Under the pieces are notes generated by a model. The model searched no databases. It saw nothing but the letters and a program-made list of their open reading frames with translations, and was not told the DNA's origin. 33,343 nt of DNA from Candidatus Woesearchaeota archaeon (lineage in GTDB: Archaea; Nanobdellota; Nanobdellia; SCGC-AAA011-G17; GW2011-AR20). Made by a program: the position numbers and the translations under genes. The DNA lies in the NCBI GenBank assembly GCA_016203115.1, contig JACQNJ010000027.1, positions 1 through 33,343 of the forward strand, in the 5' to 3' direction. This document shows, piece after piece, positions 1 to 9,336 of the stretch (the first letter of the stretch is position 1; the number at the start of each line of letters is the position of its first letter).

Positions 1-3000
1 GTACTGCTACTTCATGCACTTATGCAGACATAAATGTTCAAACAGGAGAGAGTTATACCTATATTGTAGGAGCTAGGTTTAGTGATCAACCAATAACTGC
101 GTCTATTAATCATGGTACGTTTACTACTATTGATATTCCTATTGAAGATCAGCCACCTATATGCCCTCCTAGAAATGCTGCTGCTATTTATAATGATTTA
201 GACTTTAATGGGGATAATGGAGTAGATGTTGTAATAGGAGGCACTGGTGCAACAGGGTTATCAGGACCAGATGGAGTGTTATTTGAACAACATATGGGAA
301 CTAACAGCCAAAGTGCAAATTGGGATGCTAAATATGATTTGAATGGAGATTGTCGGGTTGATCCTGATGATTTCTTCTTAATGGCAGATTTGATAGCACA
401 ACCCCCTGAGGCAACTGTGCTTCCGAAGGCCCCTGAAGCATCTTTAACTGTGGTTCAAATCTATCAAAGAGGTTTGCCTCTTCCTTTCGATGCACGAGAC
501 TCTAAGGATGATGATGGAAGTATTGTTTCTTATGTATGGGAATTTGGAGATGGAGAAAATCAAAATACCAGTGAGCCTTCTACTACTCATGTTTATGATA
601 CTCTTGGTACTTTTGAAGCCAGATTAACGGTTTATGATGATACACAGCTTTCTTCTTCTGTATCAAAAACCATTACTATAGTTTCTGGAGCAGGCCAAGG
701 TGGAGGTAGTCAGCCTCTAAATGTTGGAATTGATGATTATAATGCAAATCCTTTTGTGGGGCAGGAGGTAGTATTTACTGCTTCTTCTAAAGATCCAGTT
801 ACACAAGAAGTCTTGGCAGAGGTTAGCTATGAATGGGAGTTTGGAGATAATAGTGCAAACTTCACGGGCAACCCTGCAACACATACTTATACTACTCCAG
901 GAACTTATGAGTTTGAAGCTGTTGCAATAAAAGATAGTAGGAGAGGAAATGTAAAAAATACCATTACAGTACAATTAGCTGAAGTGGCTGCACAACTGAG
1001 TATTCCTTCTATTACTTCTTTAACTTATAATCCCTTGGATAATAAGATAATTATTAGGTGGAGAGATGAAGGGAATAGTGTTACTGTAACAGGAGGTAGG
1101 AGAGATTTATCTTATGTTATAAGCAGGGAATCAGGAGGAGCAAGAGATGATGAGTTTAAAACTGTTACTGCTACTGGTGTATGTACTGATCAAGAATGTG
1201 TTTATGAAGATAGTGATACAATTGGAACTAATATAAATTATATTTATAGGATTAAGGCAACTGAAGGGACACTACAAAGCCAATTTACAACTGGAGAACA
1301 AATTACTATTCCTGCTTCATGCACTTCTGTTGGTGGAGATGGATGTGTTGGATTCTTACAGGCAGGAGAATCCGAGGTTGCAATAGGAAATAGTTTCTGT
1401 GATGTTGTGAATAGCGGGAAATGTGTAAGGTGCAGTGATGAATTTAATTGGGATATGTCCTCTAATGTTTGCTTAGCAGTTAATCCAAAATCTAATGGGG
1501 AATCTTGTACATCTGGCAATGAATGTGCTACGGGTTTTTGTGGAGCAGATAGCAAATGCTCAGCGATAAGCCAAACTGAACTGGAAGTGTATGACTTTAA
1601 TGGAGATAATTGTGTAGATAAAATAGATTTTGAGGAGTTAGGAACTGCAGTAACTAACAACCCTACAGATATCTTGTCTTATGACTTAAATGAGGATGGA
1701 AATCTTGATGATAGTGATTTAACCTTATTATCAAGTAACATAGGGCTTGGGCAGTCTTGTCCAATCACAAAAGGAGATTTCAACAATGATAGATGCGTCA
1801 ATAGAGATGATAAGGTTGCATTACAAACTGAGATAGCAAAGGTTGAAGCTCAGAGAAACATTAGATTTGACTTAGATGGAAATGGAATGGTTAATGAAGA
1901 CGATTTAACATCATATAGAAGAGAGTTTAGAAATGGTGGAAATTGTGATCCTTTGCCTCTTTCTGTGGGAGATTTAGATGGTAATTATTGCATTGAAGAA
2001 GCAGATGTTGATCAGATGAGGGAATTGAGAAGAGCGACATCTGAAATAGCAATTGCTCAAAATGACTTGAATGGTGATGGGAGATTAGATACAGAAGATG
2101 AAAATGTTATAAGAAGATCATTAGGGCAAGGGGATAACTGTCCAGAGGTTGTAACTAGGTGGGGAGACTTTAATGGAGATGGTGTTGTAGATCTACAAGT
2201 GGTGGGATCTGATGTTACAGGCATGACTGGAACTGATGGCCAGTTATTTATAACACATATGGGAACAACAGAAGGAGATGCAAATTGGGATCCTATATAT
2301 GACTTGAATGATGATAAAATTGTAAACATTGGTGATTTCTTCATACTTAGCGATAATTTTGGAGTTATTGAAGAAAGAATACACTTTGATAGCAGGAGCG
2401 GATCTAGAGCTAATTTAGCAAATTCGAAAATAAGACTAGAGATTACTCCAACTGGAAGTGATATTATAAGCTCAGATATAACTGGGAAGTACAGGTCTTT
2501 CAACCTTATAGGGAGAGATGTAGGAGGAAGGAGTAGCTTGAACTTTGTAACTTTGGAAAGCACTACTGATTTAACCGGAAAATTGGCAAAACTTTCCATA
2601 TCTATAAGTTATGATGATGGAGATGTACAAAGACTTGGTATAAGCGAGTCTAGTTTGAAGATGTACTACTATAACCCTGCAACAAATGACTGGGAGCTAA
2701 TAGATACCACAGTGGATACTTCATCTAACTTAGTTACAGGAGAAACTGATCACTTTTCGGATTATGGTTTATTCGGAGATCTTACTCGTGTTGGGACTAC
2801 TGAAGATGGAAGTGAACCTCCTCCAGTAGATATAGGAGGGTCATCTCCTAGAGATGTAGATAGAAGAAGAACTTCAGGAAGCGGTTCATGTCCAAATGTT
2901 TTAATACAGAATGCAGGTGGGGATTGCAAACGTGCATGTCAGTCAAGTATACCTTTCTGGCAAAATAGCGGATATAATGTTGTAGATGAATGCAGTGTTG

Positions 3001-3554
3001 GGGAGCCGCAGCCTCCTGTTTCACCTTCGGCTGGAGGAGAGAATTATCCTACAATAGAAGATTATAAGAGAGCTGGAATTGATAGGAATGATTCAGATAC
3101 AGATAATGATGGCATATTGGATGATTTAGAAATTCAATTCTTTGCAGATTTGACTCAAGGATTTGATGATGATTATGATGGAGATGGGGTATCTAATGGT
3201 AAAGAGATTAATGTAGACCAAACTAATCCAACTGATCCTAGTGACTTCCTTACTGAAGAAAAGAGCGATAGAGGGATTATAACTGGTGTTATTGTTATTA
3301 TTATACTTGGAGCTGGAATTGGAACTTTGATATGGATGAGAAGACAAGGAAGATTTGGTGGAGGATCTGGTAAGACTTCCAAAATATTTAATACTACCGG
3401 GAAGATTCAATTAAATAATCAAGAAAAGAAGATGGTTATATACATAAAAGAAGCAAGAATAGCAGGCATGAATGATTCTGAGATTAGATCGAACTTACTT
3501 AAAGCAGGATGGAAATCAGAACAGATAGGCAATGCATTTTCTTCTCTTAAGTAA
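1..3554 (+). CDS. Large modular cell-surface protein (PKD, dockerin-like, TSP3-like), 5'-truncated by window edge
   Basis: The frame is open from base 3, so the true start lies upstream and the track's GTG at 276 is internal. Counting from that GTG: two PKD domains (about 52-138 and 147-233, with WEFGDG and WEFGDN motifs), an FN3-like segment (240-347), a Cys-rich stretch (349-432), three tandem dockerin-like calcium-loop pairs of about 58 residues (439-622), a beta domain ending in HFSDYGLFG (703-838), a thrombospondin type 3-like Asp-rich segment (939-990), one membrane span (about 999-1022) and a cytoplasmic tail. A long calcium-loop module appears twice, once before residue 45 and once at 630-697. 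The protein is probably exported and anchored by its C-terminal helix, with calcium-stabilised repeats outside. Its specific role (adhesion or S-layer-like) is inference. It heads a run of envelope genes. Confidence 0.85.
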   Translation, partial: TATSCTYADINVQTGESYTYIVGARFSDQPITASINHGTFTTIDIPIEDQPPICPPRNAAAIYNDLDFNGDNGVDVVIGGTGATGLSGPDGVLFEQHMGTNSQSANWDAKYDLNGDCRVDPDDFFLMADLIAQPPEATVLPKAPEASLTVVQIYQRGLPLPFDARDSKDDDGSIVSYVWEFGDGENQNTSEPSTTHVYDTLGTFEARLTVYDDTQLSSSVSKTITIVSGAGQGGGSQPLNVGIDDYNANPFVGQEVVFTASSKDPVTQEVLAEVSYEWEFGDNSANFTGNPATHTYTTPGTYEFEAVAIKDSRRGNVKNTITVQLAEVAAQLSIPSITSLTYNPLDNKIIIRWRDEGNSVTVTGGRRDLSYVISRESGGARDDEFKTVTATGVCTDQECVYEDSDTIGTNINYIYRIKATEGTLQSQFTTGEQITIPASCTSVGGDGCVGFLQAGESEVAIGNSFCDVVNSGKCVRCSDEFNWDMSSNVCLAVNPKSNGESCTSGNECATGFCGADSKCSAISQTELEVYDFNGDNCVDKIDFEELGTAVTNNPTDILSYDLNEDGNLDDSDLTLLSSNIGLGQSCPITKGDFNNDRCVNRDDKVALQTEIAKVEAQRNIRFDLDGNGMVNEDDLTSYRREFRNGGNCDPLPLSVGDLDGNYCIEEADVDQMRELRRATSEIAIAQNDLNGDGRLDTEDENVIRRSLGQGDNCPEVVTRWGDFNGDGVVDLQVVGSDVTGMTGTDGQLFITHMGTTEGDANWDPIYDLNDDKIVNIGDFFILSDNFGVIEERIHFDSRSGSRANLANSKIRLEITPTGSDIISSDITGKYRSFNLIGRDVGGRSSLNFVTLESTTDLTGKLAKLSISISYDDGDVQRLGISESSLKMYYYNPATNDWELIDTTVDTSSNLVTGETDHFSDYGLFGDLTRVGTTEDGSEPPPVDIGGSSPRDVDRRRTSGSGSCPNVLIQNAGGDCKRACQSSIPFWQNSGYNVVDECSVGEPQPPVSPSAGGENYPTIEDYKRAGIDRNDSDTDNDGILDDLEIQFFADLTQGFDDDYDGDGVSNGKEINVDQTNPTDPSDFLTEEKSDRGIITGVIVIIILGAGIGTLIWMRRQGRFGGGSGKTSKIFNTTGKIQLNNQEKKMVIYIKEARIAGMNDSEIRSNLLKAGWKSEQIGNAFSSLK

Positions 3555-3562
3555 AATCATAA

Positions 3563-3576
3563 AAAGTTTTAAATAG
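3563..3576 (+). promoter_or_regulatory. TATA-box promoter for the 383-aa membrane protein
   Basis: The core TTTTAAAT in an A-rich context ends 24 bases before the ATG at 3598, the spacing expected for an archaeal TATA box with a very short leader. Confidence 0.5.
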
Positions 3577-3597
3577 AAGGGACCTCTATTTTTATTG

Positions 3598-4749
3598 ATG
3601 GAAAAGGGGCAAAATGCAGGGAACGTAGGGATGTTGGTTTTTCTTATAGCGATTTTTCTCGTTCTTTTTATTTTATTATTGCCTCCAGAGGACAGGCAAG
3701 AACTTTTAAAGACAAATAAAACTGTAGATTCTGGGGAAGGATCCAGCAACATTGTTTTGTTATCACAAACACCTGGATTATTGAATACTATAACTGCTGA
3801 TGAATCTTTGCATAAACTTGATTCTATTAACATTTTTTTAAGAGATGAACCTATTGTTTCTGATTTGGCAAGCAGGTTAACTGTTACAGAAGGAGTATTT
3901 AGCTCAGATGTGAGAAAACTTACTTTTAAGGTGGAGGATACTGATGACTTAGAAAATGCTTATCTTATTTTTTCTATTTATAAAAATGATGGGAATCTAA
4001 TTGTGACCTTGAATGAGGCAGAGGTATTTTCCGGGAAAACTGAGGGTCTGCAGACTGTTGTTTTGCCTAGGAATCTATTACAAGAGATTAATTCTTTAGA
4101 ATTTCAAGTTTCTAATCCTGGAGCAAATATATTTAAGAAAAATGAATATATTTTGGAGAATGTTAAAGTGAGGCAGAGTTTTGAAATTATAAATACTAAA
4201 GAAAAAAGAACTTTTGTTTTAAGCGCAGCTGAAAAAGGAAATGGCAAACTGAATTATTTCTTGTTTTGTAATAATGCTGCCAAATCAAGCAGGCTGAGAA
4301 TCTTTTTGAATAAAGAAGAAATTAGCGATGAGTTGATAACTTGCGGATCTGCTGACAAGGAAGTTGACATTAATGCTGCTGATCTTGGAGATGGAACTAA
4401 TGAACTTATTTTTGAGATTGATAAAGGAGACTATCTAATTAAAGATATTGAGCTGAAAGTCAAGACTTCTGATGGGGGAGCTGCCAAATATAAATTTGCC
4501 GTCAGCAGGTCTACTTTTGAGAAGATATTTGAAGACAACAGAAATGTTGAATTAAGAATGTTGTTTGATGATAATGAGAAAAAGAGATTTATTTATGAAA
4601 TAAATAACAATGAATTTACTGTTGATATTGAAGATGATGAATTTAAGATTGAGGATTTAGGGGAGTTTATTGAAGAAGGGAATAATATCTTTAAGATAAC
4701 TCCTCAAAGTGAATTTACAATTGATAAACTAGAACTAATTTTGAAATGA
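3598..4749 (+). CDS. Single-pass membrane protein with two extracellular beta modules
   Basis: I do not recognise a named family. The ORF track starts at TTG 3595, but an ATG follows directly at 3598 and is the better start. A short polar N-terminus is followed by one strong hydrophobic helix (about 11-29, containing LVFLIAIFLVLFILLLP). The remaining roughly 350 residues are beta-rich, with two similar-looking modules (about 50-190 and 195-383). The first carries a jelly-roll-like pattern (VSNPGANIF, then NVKVRQ). The topology suggests an N-terminal anchor with the bulk outside the cell. It lies between the large surface protein and a second anchored protein, with only 4 bases to the next gene, so it probably belongs to the same envelope cluster. 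Function unknown. Confidence 0.75.
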   Translation: MEKGQNAGNVGMLVFLIAIFLVLFILLLPPEDRQELLKTNKTVDSGEGSSNIVLLSQTPGLLNTITADESLHKLDSINIFLRDEPIVSDLASRLTVTEGVFSSDVRKLTFKVEDTDDLENAYLIFSIYKNDGNLIVTLNEAEVFSGKTEGLQTVVLPRNLLQEINSLEFQVSNPGANIFKKNEYILENVKVRQSFEIINTKEKRTFVLSAAEKGNGKLNYFLFCNNAAKSSRLRIFLNKEEISDELITCGSADKEVDINAADLGDGTNELIFEIDKGDYLIKDIELKVKTSDGGAAKYKFAVSRSTFEKIFEDNRNVELRMLFDDNEKKRFIYEINNNEFTVDIEDDEFKIEDLGEFIEEGNNIFKITPQSEFTIDKLELILK

Positions 4750-4753
4750 GAAG

Positions 4754-6142
4754 ATGGCTAAAAGGGAAGAAGAATATGATGATCCTTATTTAAAACCAAC
4801 TCCACGCAGGAGTCGAACTAGACGTGTTGCTGAATCTATTTATGAAGGACCACCTTCTTTAAATCCTTTTAGAACATTAGCTAATATTCTTAGAGGTCCT
4901 ATTGGTTGGGTAATACTTTTAGTAACCATCTTTGCTATTACTATTTTCTTGACACAATCTTACAGGCAGGGAGCTCTTGAGAGTGTGTGGGCTACAACTA
5001 CAGATACTCTTAGCAGGATTCCTGGATTTTCTTATTTGATTCCGAAAATAGAAGAAGGAAGTGAGCTTATTGTGAATCCTTCCCAGGCAATTATTAAAAC
5101 TTCTAATAGCCAATGGAAAGCTAGCGTTGATGCTACTGAAGTAGATAATGAGCTAGGATTGAACTTTGTTAGCAGGCCTTCTTCAACTTCAAATCTTTAC
5201 TTTACTAATGAGAAAATAATTATAGATGCGGATTTGGCAATAAAGATTCCTCAGGGAAAGGAAGATGAAACTTCTGTTGTTTCTTTTGGATGTTTGGGTG
5301 AGACTAATGGAGAAGTAAAAGGGGGCATTGTTGTACCTGCTAAAAAGGAGATTTTTAAAGGAGAAAAAACACCCATACATGTAAACTGTGAATTTCCTGA
5401 AAACACATTTACAGTTGATTCTAGTGTTATACAATCAGAAAATAAATTACAACCATTAAAAGTAAAATTTATTGTTGATTATGAGTTCAGTTCTTATGCT
5501 TTCTGGGAAGTTTATACTAAGGGGTATGAAATATTAAGAGAAGACAGACAGTTAGGAGATGACCCTTTTGATGACATTAAAAGCAGGTATATTGCAGATA
5601 GAACAACAGGTAAAGTTGCAAGCCAACCTAGTAAGGCTCCAATGAGAATTATTTTGGGAGGATTAGGGCAGCCTTACAGCGATAGAAGTGATAATGAGAA
5701 TGGAAATTTCCTAGGAGTTTCTTTTGAAGAATATGGAAAATATGCCCCTGCTAACAGAGGTGTAGTGAGGGAAATAAAAGATATAAGGTTAAGAATACCT
5801 AATAATTTTGTTATTAATACTGAACAAGGAGATTTTATTGAGGTTGATACACAAGAGGATAATAGGAGAGAATATCAAATAAGGTCTGAAAAATTAGCTG
5901 AATTAAATGCTAGATGTGAAAGGTTAGGTGTTAAAGAAAAACTTACTCAGGGATATTTAAGCGAAGAATGTTTTAAGGATTTAATATTAGAAGACTTTTC
6001 TTTAAGGACTTCATTTAATGTCGATTATTTGGAAAGTGATCAACTAACTATAGACGAAGTTACTGCAAAAACAGAGTATTTATATGAAACCTATGATACT
6101 TTAGTTTTAAATTTAAGAAGACCTCAAGGAGCTATTGCATGA
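4754..6142 (+). CDS. N-terminally anchored envelope protein, function unknown
   Basis: The N-terminal 48 residues are charged and rich in Arg and Pro (RRSRTRR), so likely cytoplasmic. They are followed by one membrane helix (about 50-69, GWVILLVTIFAITIFL) and about 390 mostly beta-type extracellular residues with three cysteines in the C-terminal half. No catalytic motif is visible. The ATG lies 4 bases after the preceding stop, with GAGAAG just upstream. The 3' end overlaps the next gene by ATGA, which suggests translational coupling with the lipoprotein. It is probably a structural partner of the neighbouring surface proteins; that is inferred from context only. Confidence 0.75.
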   Translation: MAKREEEYDDPYLKPTPRRSRTRRVAESIYEGPPSLNPFRTLANILRGPIGWVILLVTIFAITIFLTQSYRQGALESVWATTTDTLSRIPGFSYLIPKIEEGSELIVNPSQAIIKTSNSQWKASVDATEVDNELGLNFVSRPSSTSNLYFTNEKIIIDADLAIKIPQGKEDETSVVSFGCLGETNGEVKGGIVVPAKKEIFKGEKTPIHVNCEFPENTFTVDSSVIQSENKLQPLKVKFIVDYEFSSYAFWEVYTKGYEILREDRQLGDDPFDDIKSRYIADRTTGKVASQPSKAPMRIILGGLGQPYSDRSDNENGNFLGVSFEEYGKYAPANRGVVREIKDIRLRIPNNFVINTEQGDFIEVDTQEDNRREYQIRSEKLAELNARCERLGVKEKLTQGYLSEECFKDLILEDFSLRTSFNVDYLESDQLTIDEVTAKTEYLYETYDTLVLNLRRPQGAIA

Positions 6143-7050
6143 AAAGAATATTAATTGTTTTTTTGTTGATTTTTATAATTGGATGCGGACAACCAGGACA
6201 AGGCAGAGGAAAGATTACAGGTGAACCTGATGGTCTGCAGATTAGCTTCTTGCCTTTACAACCAGCATCTTCTTTGAGAGAAAATCAGGATGTTAATGTG
6301 GGTTTAGAGTTAGTTAATAATGGTGTTTGTGATATTTCTTCAGAGGTTTGCGTTACTGATACATTGAGCAGTGTTTGGGCGGGCGTTGAGGAGCAGTGCA
6401 CTTCTTTAGAGCTAAGAGGTATTGAGCAAGTAGGGGAAGGAGTTACTAAAGATTCTACTACAAAGCAATTTAGTTTTCCTGCTTATAGGGGGGTAGATAG
6501 AGATTTGTCTACTTCTATCATTGCAAAATCTAAGTATAATTGTGATATCACTGCTGGGCCTCAACTTTGTGTTAAACCTCTTGTTGGACAAAAAGAAAAG
6601 GAATGCCCTTCTTTTGAAAAGATTACAGGAGATAAGTTAAGAGCTACTATTGCACCTATTACTCTTGTAGGTGTTGACAAACAATTGGTTCCTGAGCAAG
6701 GAGGGATAAAATTAGTTGTAGCTATAACTTTGAAAAAAATGGGAGCAGGAGAGATTAAGGGGGAGCTTGATGAATCTACTATCAATAAAAAAGGCTCTTC
6801 TTCTGCTTTGAGATATGTTCCTGTAAGAGTTGAAGTAGATTATAGAGGGTATGGGAGCTTAGAATGCAGGGAGCTTGAAAATGGCATATTTTTATGGAGA
6901 AAGGATAAGGATCAAGAGATTCTTAACTGTGAAATATTCTTGGGAAGCATAGATTATGTGGAGAATCCTTTGGATATTAAGCTAGGTTATGAATATGAGG
7001 TTTCTCAGATGATGCCTATTCAGATTTTAGATGTGGATAAACAGAGATAA
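6139..7050 (+). CDS. Putative lipoprotein, paralogue of the next gene
   Basis: The signal peptide is short and hydrophobic (MKRILIVFLLIFIIGC) and ends in a lipobox-like IIGC, so Cys16 is the likely lipidated residue. The mature part begins with a Gly-rich linker, then a DGLQISFLPLQP segment and beta strands with VNNGVCDIS. That pattern recurs in the following gene, so the two look like diverged paralogues. Several cysteines (for example GVCDISSEVC) could form disulfides. The start overlaps the upstream stop by ATGA, so it is read with the 462-residue anchored protein. Function unknown; the context implies an envelope role. Confidence 0.75.
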   Translation: MKRILIVFLLIFIIGCGQPGQGRGKITGEPDGLQISFLPLQPASSLRENQDVNVGLELVNNGVCDISSEVCVTDTLSSVWAGVEEQCTSLELRGIEQVGEGVTKDSTTKQFSFPAYRGVDRDLSTSIIAKSKYNCDITAGPQLCVKPLVGQKEKECPSFEKITGDKLRATIAPITLVGVDKQLVPEQGGIKLVVAITLKKMGAGEIKGELDESTINKKGSSSALRYVPVRVEVDYRGYGSLECRELENGIFLWRKDKDQEILNCEIFLGSIDYVENPLDIKLGYEYEVSQMMPIQILDVDKQR

Positions 7051-7051
7051 T

Positions 7052-7059
7052 TTTATAAA
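7052..7059 (+). promoter_or_regulatory. TATA box before second lipoprotein gene
   Basis: TTTATAAA lies 31 bases before the ATG at 7091. An AGGTG Shine-Dalgarno-like stretch sits about 6 bases before that ATG, so the second lipoprotein can be transcribed separately from the first. Confidence 0.5.
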
Positions 7060-7090
7060 TGAGTAAATCTCCTTAATTATAGGTGTTACT

Positions 7091-8014
7091 ATGAAAAAGT
7101 CTTATATTTTTATTATTTTTTTGGTTTCTTTATTGATAATTGCTGGATGCAAAAAAGAAGGTACAGGAAAGACAGGGACTTTTTTTGGGGGTGTTGATGG
7201 GGTTTCTATAGAATTTGAGAAACTATCTCCTCCAAGCAAGTTTGAGCAGGATGATTCGGTTTCTATCCAAACTATTTTAAAAAATAAAGGAGAATTTGAC
7301 TTGCAAAGCGGGAAAGCAAAAGCAAAGATTTTTGGCATTAATTTGAATACTTTCGGTTTAACTGACCAGTATAAAGGATCTGCAGGACCATTAAGAGGCA
7401 GAGGGGAATTTTCTGATCAGGGAGGAGAGCAGGTTCTTGATTTTGGCAATGCTAGGTATAATCAACCAATCATTAATTCTCAAGATTTTACTATAAGAGC
7501 TAAGGTTTGCTATCCCTATCAAACTAAAGGGCTAGTCAATGTTTGCATTACACCTTTGATTGCAAAGGAAAGTGGAAAAGAAGTCTGCTCTGTTGAAGAG
7601 CAAAAAGTTAAAAAAGGAGATATTTCAAGTGGGCCTGTGCAGATTACTTCTGTTACTGAGGAAATAAGAGGAAGTGATCAGGTAAGGTTTAATATTGAGA
7701 TTCAAAATCAAGGCAAGGGAGATGTTTTTATGCCTGAGATTGAATGCGAGAAGCTTGAAGAAGCAACTGCCAGAGTTGCTAATAAAGATAAAGTTGAAGT
7801 ACACATCTTGAATCCTGCAGATGTTCAGTGTGATTTTAGAACTTCTGATTTGACTAATAGGGGTATAGTTGAATTAGTTGGTGGAAAACAGGTTGTGAGC
7901 TGCTTTACCACTGCAAGGGACAGCTATGAAGATAAGCTGAATATCCGATTAAATTATGTCTACTTAGATGAGACTAGTGTTCCTGTTACTATTTTTGAGA
8001 GCACAACTAAATAG
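7091..8014 (+). CDS. Putative lipoprotein, paralogue of the preceding gene
   Basis: The signal peptide ends in IAGC, with Cys20 as the probable lipidation site, followed by a Gly/Lys/Thr linker. The mature protein opens with VDGVSIEFEKLSPPSKF and then a strand with LKNKGEFDL, matching the DGLQISF ... LVNNGVCDI pattern of the upstream gene at about the same distance from the lipobox. The middle has CYPYQTKGLVNVCITPL, comparable to the upstream gene's CDITAGPQLCVKPL. I therefore read the pair as a tandem duplication that has diverged. No enzyme motif is seen. It has its own TATA box and a Shine-Dalgarno-like AGGTG. Confidence 0.75.
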   Translation: MKKSYIFIIFLVSLLIIAGCKKEGTGKTGTFFGGVDGVSIEFEKLSPPSKFEQDDSVSIQTILKNKGEFDLQSGKAKAKIFGINLNTFGLTDQYKGSAGPLRGRGEFSDQGGEQVLDFGNARYNQPIINSQDFTIRAKVCYPYQTKGLVNVCITPLIAKESGKEVCSVEEQKVKKGDISSGPVQITSVTEEIRGSDQVRFNIEIQNQGKGDVFMPEIECEKLEEATARVANKDKVEVHILNPADVQCDFRTSDLTNRGIVELVGGKQVVSCFTTARDSYEDKLNIRLNYVYLDETSVPVTIFESTTK

Positions 8015-8044
8015 TTTTATTAATTTTGATGTTTATTTCTTTTT

Positions 8045-9286
8045 ATGGATTTTATTGCAGATTTACAGATTCATTCATCTTTTTCTAGAGCTACTAGTAA
8101 AAGTATAAATTTTCAAAACTTAGAAAAATATGCCAAGATAAAAGGATTAAATCTTTTAGGAACTGGAGATTTTCAACATCCTAACCAATTTGAAATCATT
8201 AATAGGGAATTGAAAGAGGATGAAAATGGTGTTTTATGGAGTAAAACCAAATTCCCTTTTTTATTGCAAACTGAAATTAGTTTAATTTATACTCAAAATG
8301 GAAAGGGACAAAGAATACATCATTTGATTTTTTCTCCAAATAAAGATGTAGCTAAACAAATTATTGATGCCTTGAGCAAAAAAGGAAGGTTGGATTATGA
8401 TGGAAGACCTATATTTGGATTTAATAGTGTTGAACTTGTAGACATGATGAGAAGCATTAGTGAAGATATTGAGATTATACCTGCTCATGCATGGACACCA
8501 CATTTTAGCCTTATGGGGGAATATAATCAGCTTACAAAGGTTGAAGACTGTTTTAAAGATAATACAAAATACATACATGCTTTGGAAACTGGGATGTCTA
8601 GCAATCCTGCTGACAATTGGAGAATTAGTTCTTTGGATAAATTTCAATTAGTGAGTTTTAGCGATGCACATAGCATGTGGCCTTGGAGACTTGGCAGAGA
8701 AGCGACTGTTTTTGATTTTGATGAATTGAGTTATAAAAACTTCTTAAAAGCAATTAGAACTGGTCAAGGATTAAGAAGCACAATTGAAACTCCAACCTTT
8801 TATGGTAAATATCATTTTTCAGGTCATAGGAATTGTGATGTTGTTTTATCCCCTAAAGAGTCTTTAAGATTAAACCAGACTTGTCCAAAATGCGGAAATA
8901 AATTAATTATTGGCGTAGCTGACAGGATTGAAAAATTAGCGGATAGGCTGGAGGGTTATAAAAGAGAGAACATAAAACCTTTTGTTTCTTTAATTCCTTT
9001 ACATGAATTGATTAGCGCTGTTTATGACATTAAACAATTAAATGGGAAGAAAATTTGGGAAATTTATAATTTGTTAATTGATAAATTTGGAAATGAATTT
9101 AATATTTTATTGAATGTCAAGGAAGAAGAATTAAGAAAAGTTATTCATGAGAAACTAGCTAAGGCTATAATCATGAATAGGGAAGGGAAATTAAGATTAA
9201 AGGCAGGTTTTGACGGAGTCTATGGTGGGGTTGTTTTAAACCCCGGAGACAAGATAAAAACTCAGAAAATGTTGGGAGAGTTTTGA
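8045..9286 (+). CDS. endoQ: Endonuclease Q-like PHP-domain protein (TIGR00375 type)
   Basis: The N-terminal half is a PHP phosphoesterase domain: ADLQIHS (6-11), TGDFQHP (41-46), QTEIS, an IPAHAWTPH motif and SFSDAHS. After about residue 260 comes a zinc-ribbon-like segment (HRNC ... CPKCG), then a helical C-terminal region. Length (413) and domain order match endonuclease Q, which in Pyrococcus nicks 5' of deaminated bases (uracil, hypoxanthine, xanthine) and abasic sites for DNA repair. The first PHP metal motif, usually HxH, reads QIH here, so one canonical ligand may be replaced. Related TIGR00375 proteins of unproven activity are the alternative. It follows the lipoproteins without sharing their function. 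Confidence 0.8.
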   Translation: MDFIADLQIHSSFSRATSKSINFQNLEKYAKIKGLNLLGTGDFQHPNQFEIINRELKEDENGVLWSKTKFPFLLQTEISLIYTQNGKGQRIHHLIFSPNKDVAKQIIDALSKKGRLDYDGRPIFGFNSVELVDMMRSISEDIEIIPAHAWTPHFSLMGEYNQLTKVEDCFKDNTKYIHALETGMSSNPADNWRISSLDKFQLVSFSDAHSMWPWRLGREATVFDFDELSYKNFLKAIRTGQGLRSTIETPTFYGKYHFSGHRNCDVVLSPKESLRLNQTCPKCGNKLIIGVADRIEKLADRLEGYKRENIKPFVSLIPLHELISAVYDIKQLNGKKIWEIYNLLIDKFGNEFNILLNVKEEELRKVIHEKLAKAIIMNREGKLRLKAGFDGVYGGVVLNPGDKIKTQKMLGEF

Positions 9287-9336
9287 TTATTTTTGAGAAC
9301 ACAAATTCTTAAATAATTCTTGGTAATCTAAAAGTT

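Noticed and set aside
276-284. GTG at 276 as the start of the first surface protein
   Set aside because: The same frame is open and protein-like back to base 3, including another calcium loop, so the gene begins upstream of the window.
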